Of a DNA stretch of 7,198 bases, positions 4,846 to 7,198 are shown piece after piece; position 1 is the first letter of the stretch; each line of letters starts with the position of its first letter. The translations under genes were made by a program, and so were the position numbers. The stretch comes from Heliobacteriaceae bacterium. Lineage in GTDB: Bacteria; Cyanobacteriota; Vampirovibrionia; Gastranaerophilales; Gastranaerophilaceae. The stretch is from NCBI GenBank assembly GCA_031267015.1, contig JAIRZW010000058.1, forward strand, positions 1-7,198, read 5' to 3'. The notes beneath the pieces were generated by a model. It saw nothing but the letters and a program-made list of their open reading frames with translations. It was not told where the DNA came from and did no database searches.

Positions 4846-5715
4846 ATGCGGCTGCCGGAATACTTAAAGCGACCGATAATTGATACAGACAAAACACGCG
4901 TAGTGAGGCGTGTTTTCCGGGAAAACCGCCTTAACACGGTTTGTGAAAATGCGCGCTGTCCGAATAAGGGCGAATGCTATGCGAAAAACACTGCAACGTT
5001 TTTGATTATGGGTAATGTCTGCACGCGAAACTGCCTTTATTGTAATATTTCCTGTGCAAAGCCCGCGTCGTTGGACGCGAACGAGCCGAAAAACATTGCA
5101 AAAGCGGTTAAGGCTTTGGGCTTAAAGTATGCTGTTCTGACTTCCGTAACACGTGACGATCTTCCTGACGGCGGCGCAGCGCATTTTAAGCAATGTGTTG
5201 ATGAGATTCGCGCGCTCACGCCGGATGTAAAAGTTGAGATTCTGACTCCGGACTTCAAGGGCGGCAAAGCCGCATTGGATGTGATAATCGCGGCGCAGCC
5301 GGATGTTTTTAATCATAATATTGAGGCTGTGCGTGAATTATTTGCCTCTGTGCGCCCTCAGGCTGACTACGAGCGCTCATTGGAGGTTCTGAGATATATT
5401 AAAGCCCCCCTTGTTAAAGGGGGGAGAACCGCATCGCGGTGGGGGGATTTAACCACCAAGTCAGGCCTAATGGTCGGTCTTGGCGAAACTTTCGGTCAAA
5501 TTGAAGCAACTTTGCGCGACTTGCACGCGGCCGGGGTGGATATTGTGACAATAGGCCAGTATATTCAGCCTTCTAAGTCGCATTTGGCCGTGGCGAAGTA
5601 CTATGCGCCGGAAGAATACGCCGACTTACGTGTGCTTGCGGACAAAATCGGTTTCAGGCATCACCAAATCGGCCCGCTTGTGCGCAGCTCTTACCGCGCC
5701 GCAGAGCTGATTTAG
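4846..5715 (+). CDS. lipA: Lipoyl synthase (radical SAM)
   Basis: A 289-residue cytoplasmic enzyme that inserts two sulfurs into protein-bound octanoyl groups to make lipoyl cofactor for 2-oxoacid dehydrogenases and glycine-cleavage H protein. The auxiliary 4Fe-4S ligands are in VCENARCPNKGEC (Cys33, Cys38, Cys44). The radical SAM triad is CTRNCLYC (Cys59, Cys63, Cys66). VTRDDLPDGGAAHF, HNIEAVREL, TKSGLMVGLGET and the terminal VRSSYRA (Ser282 as the expected fourth auxiliary-cluster ligand) are all present. ATG 4846 has AGGAGA about seven bases upstream. Between LRYIK and TKSGLMVGLGE there are 17 residues where E. coli LipA has seven; the extra residues come from a palindromic repeat (5401-5450). 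All catalytic residues survive, so the enzyme is probably active. It works in the same pathway as lpd, about 1.4 kb upstream. The stop overlaps that of the convergent pilin-like gene by four bases. Confidence 0.97.
   Translation: MRLPEYLKRPIIDTDKTRVVRRVFRENRLNTVCENARCPNKGECYAKNTATFLIMGNVCTRNCLYCNISCAKPASLDANEPKNIAKAVKALGLKYAVLTSVTRDDLPDGGAAHFKQCVDEIRALTPDVKVEILTPDFKGGKAALDVIIAAQPDVFNHNIEAVRELFASVRPQADYERSLEVLRYIKAPLVKGGRTASRWGDLTTKSGLMVGLGETFGQIEATLRDLHAAGVDIVTIGQYIQPSKSHLAVAKYYAPEEYADLRVLADKIGFRHHQIGPLVRSSYRAAELI
5401..5450 (+). repeat. Palindromic GC-rich repeat inside lipA, in frame
   Basis: The first hairpin is CCCCCCTT (5405-5412), loop GTTA, AAGGGGGG (5417-5424). The second is ACCGC-ATC-GCGGT (5428-5440). 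The element closes with GGGGGGATTT (5441-5450). It encodes KAPLVKGGRTASRWGDL, residues 186-202, immediately before the conserved TKSGLMVGLGE strand. It is the best-preserved of the three in-gene copies, with no frame disruption. Confidence 0.8.
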
Positions 5716-6341
5716 ATTTTAAACGGATAGTCGTCCTTAATTTCCCAGCCGTCGTGCTGTAAAAGCTTTGAGCAATAGTATTTGCTTGTTCTGCAATCTT
5801 CTAATAATTGTTCTCTGGAAAAGTCTTGCCATGGTGTACTGCCGTTAACCTGAAAAACAAAAGAATTCCTGCCGTCGCTGGCAGAAGACGCATTATTTAT
5901 TGTATCAAAATACGGGTCTTTGCATGTTTTGTAATGAACACAAAATATAACATGTGTACTTGCACAATAATCATCAATATCCGGGGGGGTGGCTATACTT
6001 TTACGTATAAACATTCCTGAACCGTCCGGAAAAGCAGCATTAACCCCTTTAGCAGTTGTTTCAACTTTAATTGTTTTCATATAAGGCGTATAATTTGTAT
6101 TAAAAAATTGTAACATCAGACTTGAATCATTTGCGGCTGTAAGCATTGAGCAATCAACTTCATAGTCTTCGACAATTTTCATGAGAGCAGCTTTCTGAAG
6201 TACAGAATGAAATTTTTTAATCCGTATTTCAAGAATTTTTTTCTTATGATGCGCAATCAAAGCCGGCATAACAAGCGCTGCAACGACCCCTATAATCCCT
6301 AAGGTTATCAATACTTCTGCCAATGTGAATGCTTTTTTCAT
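5712..6341 (-). CDS. Type IV pilin / type II secretion pseudopilin-like protein, short form
   Basis: A 209-residue protein with leader MKKA and the mature start FTLAEVLITLGIIGVVAALVMP (hydrophobic helix to about residue 26, Glu at +5). The residue before the cleavage site is Ala rather than the usual Gly. The helix is followed by a basic patch (AHHKKKILEIRIKKF), as in other pseudopilins. The globular domain carries several cysteines and ends DCRTSKYYCSKLLQHDGWEIKDDYPFKI, an ending class (YC..L.Q.DGW.I..DYP) distinct from that of the pilin-like gene at 3561. ATG 6341 has AAGGAGA eight bases upstream and a consensus promoter at 6372-6400. The two pilin-like genes share a nearly identical N-terminal coding stretch but not the globular part, so they probably take different roles. 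It is convergent with lipA, with overlapping stops at 5712-5715. Confidence 0.85.
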   Translation of the reverse strand: MKKAFTLAEVLITLGIIGVVAALVMPALIAHHKKKILEIRIKKFHSVLQKAALMKIVEDYEVDCSMLTAANDSSLMLQFFNTNYTPYMKTIKVETTAKGVNAAFPDGSGMFIRKSIATPPDIDDYCASTHVIFCVHYKTCKDPYFDTINNASSASDGRNSFVFQVNGSTPWQDFSREQLLEDCRTSKYYCSKLLQHDGWEIKDDYPFKI

Positions 6342-6371
6342 ATAATAATCTCCTTTATTGATGTTATTATT

Positions 6372-6400
6372 ATGATAATAAAATTAGCATAAAATGTCAA
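6372..6400 (-). promoter_or_regulatory. Promoter of the short pilin-like gene
   Basis: On the minus strand TTGACA (6400-6395), a 17-base spacer, then TATCAT (6377-6372), a five-of-six match to the -10 consensus. Transcription would start near 6365, about 24 bases before the ATG. It is divergent from the AbrB-like gene and its -35 ends four bases from the 22-base palindrome. Confidence 0.75.
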
Positions 6401-6404
6401 GAGT

Positions 6405-6426
6405 CTTGTTTATAATTATAAACAAG
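6405..6426. promoter_or_regulatory. Perfect 22-base palindrome, probable operator with embedded -10
   Basis: The half-site CTTGTTTATAA (6405-6415) and its exact inverted copy TTATAAACAAG (6416-6426) abut with no spacer. It contains TATAAT (6411-6416), the likely -10 of the AbrB-like gene, and its right end runs into that gene's AAGGAGA ribosome binding site (6424-6430). The location suggests autorepression by the small DNA-binding protein encoded directly downstream. It also lies just behind the -35 of the divergent pilin-like gene. Confidence 0.65.
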
Positions 6427-6434
6427 GAGAATTT

Positions 6435-6590
6435 ATGCACAAAAGATTGAGAAATTTAGGCTCAAGCTGGGGATTGGTGATTCCGCTGCCTATTCTGGAA
6501 CTTCTGAAAGTAAACCCTGTGCTGGACGAGGTTGAATTGATAGTCGAAAATGATATATTAAAGATTAAAAAATATAAAAAAGAAGATTAA
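6435..6590 (+). CDS. Short AbrB/MazE-like (SpoVT-AbrB fold) DNA-binding protein
   Basis: A 51-residue protein starting MHKRLRNLGSSWGLVIPLP and followed by ILELLKVNP, DEVELIVEND and ILKIKKYKKED. The order R..G.S.G..IP..ILELL...(D)EVEL.VE...L.I is the classic swapped-hairpin AbrB/MazE N-terminal domain, and almost nothing follows it. AAGGAGA (6424-6430) is four bases from ATG and a palindrome covers the promoter. No toxin gene is next to it: the neighbours are a divergent pilin-like gene and the convergent tsaC. It may therefore be a stand-alone regulator, perhaps of itself and the pilin-like gene, rather than an antitoxin. Frame, ribosome binding site and motif all agree; its target is inferred. 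Confidence 0.8.
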   Translation: MHKRLRNLGSSWGLVIPLPILELLKVNPVLDEVELIVENDILKIKKYKKED

Positions 6591-6661
6591 GAAACATGAG
6601 CCTGCAGCCTCTGTGCCGCAGAGCCGGTGTCGTCCACAGTCTTGTAAAAGCTCTGCAGTTT
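6587..6661 (-). pseudogene. Out-of-frame continuation of tsaC (possible frame-shifted C-terminal tail)
   Basis: Directly after the tsaC stop, another minus-strand frame reads KLQSFYKTVDD, then TGSAAQRLQAHVS and a stop. It has protein-like composition but no start codon and no ribosome binding site. One extra base near TTTAAGAAAAC (about 6657-6667) would join it to tsaC as AVTI-x-RKLQSFYK. Its stop overlaps the stop of the AbrB-like gene by three bases in a tail-to-tail TTAA, echoing the two TTAG overlaps elsewhere in the window. The alternative is chance open sequence. Confidence 0.4.
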
Positions 6662-6663
6662 TC

Positions 6664-7198
6664 TTAAATGGTAACCGCGCCTTGGCGCAAGATTTTTATT
6701 TCATCTCCACAAACTTCGGCAATGGTTGACTCAAGGCCTTTTGCACCTTTGCCCGGGATTATTAAATCTGCCAGCACGCCCATGTTTTCGCATGCCTGTT
6801 CGTAAGTCAGTGCTGACGGCTGGCCGGAAAGGTTTGCGCTCGTGGTCGCAAGCACCCCGCCGGGCGCTTCAAGGCAAATTTGGCGGAAATTTTCGTTGTC
6901 AGGCACGCGGATTCCAACCGTCTCCAGGCCCGAAGTCAGATAGTCCGGCGTGTTTTTGCTTTTTTTCAAGACCAGCGTAAGAGCACCCGGAAAATGCTTC
7001 TTCATTAGCAAATGCGCAGCTTTCGGAACATCTTCAACATAATGCAAAAGCGGATAAATATCGTGCGACATCAGTATAAGCGGTTTTTGGGGTTCGCGGC
7101 GCTTGATTTCGTAGATTCTGCGCACGGCTTTCTCTGATGTCGGCAGACAGCCTAAACCCCATACAGTGTCTGTCACAAACGCGATTACGCCGTCATTC
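6664..7198 (-). CDS. tsaC: Threonylcarbamoyl-AMP synthase (TsaC/Sua5/YrdC family), 5' end cut by window edge
   Basis: Makes threonylcarbamoyl-AMP from threonine, bicarbonate and ATP for t6A37 modification of ANN-decoding tRNAs. The frame is open to base 7198 and reads NDGVIAFVTDTVWGLGC; the family normally has some 10-20 residues before this, so only a little is missing. Motifs visible: TDTVWGLG (the family usually has PTDTVYGLG, here V-T-D and Trp for Tyr), KRREPQKPLILM (the K.R...KPL substrate site), FPGALTLVL, GIRVPDN, TTSANLSGQPSA and GLESTIAEV, ending ILRQGAVTI. It is the short TsaC type, without a Sua5 C-terminal domain. GTG at 7176 could be mistaken for a start but lies inside the conserved motif. 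A possible frame-shifted tail follows the stop. Confidence 0.93.
   Translation of the reverse strand, partial: NDGVIAFVTDTVWGLGCLPTSEKAVRRIYEIKRREPQKPLILMSHDIYPLLHYVEDVPKAAHLLMKKHFPGALTLVLKKSKNTPDYLTSGLETVGIRVPDNENFRQICLEAPGGVLATTSANLSGQPSALTYEQACENMGVLADLIIPGKGAKGLESTIAEVCGDEIKILRQGAVTI

Noticed and set aside
6618..6656. Possible terminator: GCAGAGC and GCTCTGC arms followed by AGTTTTCTT
   Set aside because: The loop of about 25 bases is too long for a typical intrinsic terminator and the T-run is weak and interrupted.
6596..6667. Plus-strand 23-codon frame after the AbrB-like gene
   Set aside because: No ribosome binding site and unnatural composition (many Cys, Arg, Leu); the minus-strand reading of the same bases is more protein-like.

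Overview
The window most resembles a chromosomal segment of a non-photosynthetic cyanobacterial relative of the Vampirovibrionia/Melainabacteria type (Gastranaerophilales-like). This is an inference. It rests on two pilin-like proteins with the FTLAEVLITLGIIGVVAAL start that is abundant in that group, on a RelE-like toxin with the TPGAYRIFWHYGP...IIAITPHP signature common in cyanobacterial genomes, and on strong AGGAG ribosome binding sites and TTGACA/TATAAT promoters. No rRNA, tRNA, CRISPR array or transposase is visible.

Layout, left to right. Minus strand, 1-972: the 5' part of a gene with an ADP-ribosyltransferase-like motif runs off the left edge. Upstream of it lies a type II toxin-antitoxin pair (AbrB-fold antitoxin, then RelE/ParE-like toxin) with a consensus promoter and a repeated/inverted operator. 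Plus strand, 1034-3449: alanine racemase (alr) and a compact dihydrolipoamide dehydrogenase (lpd), separated by 49 bases that hold a GC-rich hairpin repeat. Plus strand, 3500-4319: a promoter and a secreted pilin-like protein. Minus strand, 4316-4750: a small secreted Gln/Lys-rich protein, divergent from lipoyl synthase (lipA, plus strand, 4846-5715). Minus strand, 5712-6341: a second pilin-like protein. Plus strand, 6405-6590: a 51-residue AbrB/MazE-like protein behind a perfect 22-base palindrome. Minus strand, 6664-7198: the tRNA threonylcarbamoyladenosine gene tsaC, cut by the right edge, with a likely frame-shifted tail.

The most striking observation is a family of short GC-rich palindromic repeats that sit inside three unrelated housekeeping genes (alr, lpd, lipA). 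All three are on the same strand and read in the same phase, so each adds a related peptide ([KS]-[AS]-P-L-[VA]-[RK]...) at a place where the enzyme family normally has a short loop. A related hairpin lies between alr and lpd and appears to supply the lpd ribosome binding site. This resembles, in principle, the in-frame palindromic elements known from Rickettsia.

Functionally, lipA makes the lipoyl cofactor whose dihydro form lpd reoxidises; alr supplies D-alanine for peptidoglycan; tsaC modifies tRNA. The pilin-like and Gln/Lys-rich proteins are export/cell-surface functions. The toxin-antitoxin and ART-like genes form a small accessory block at the left end.
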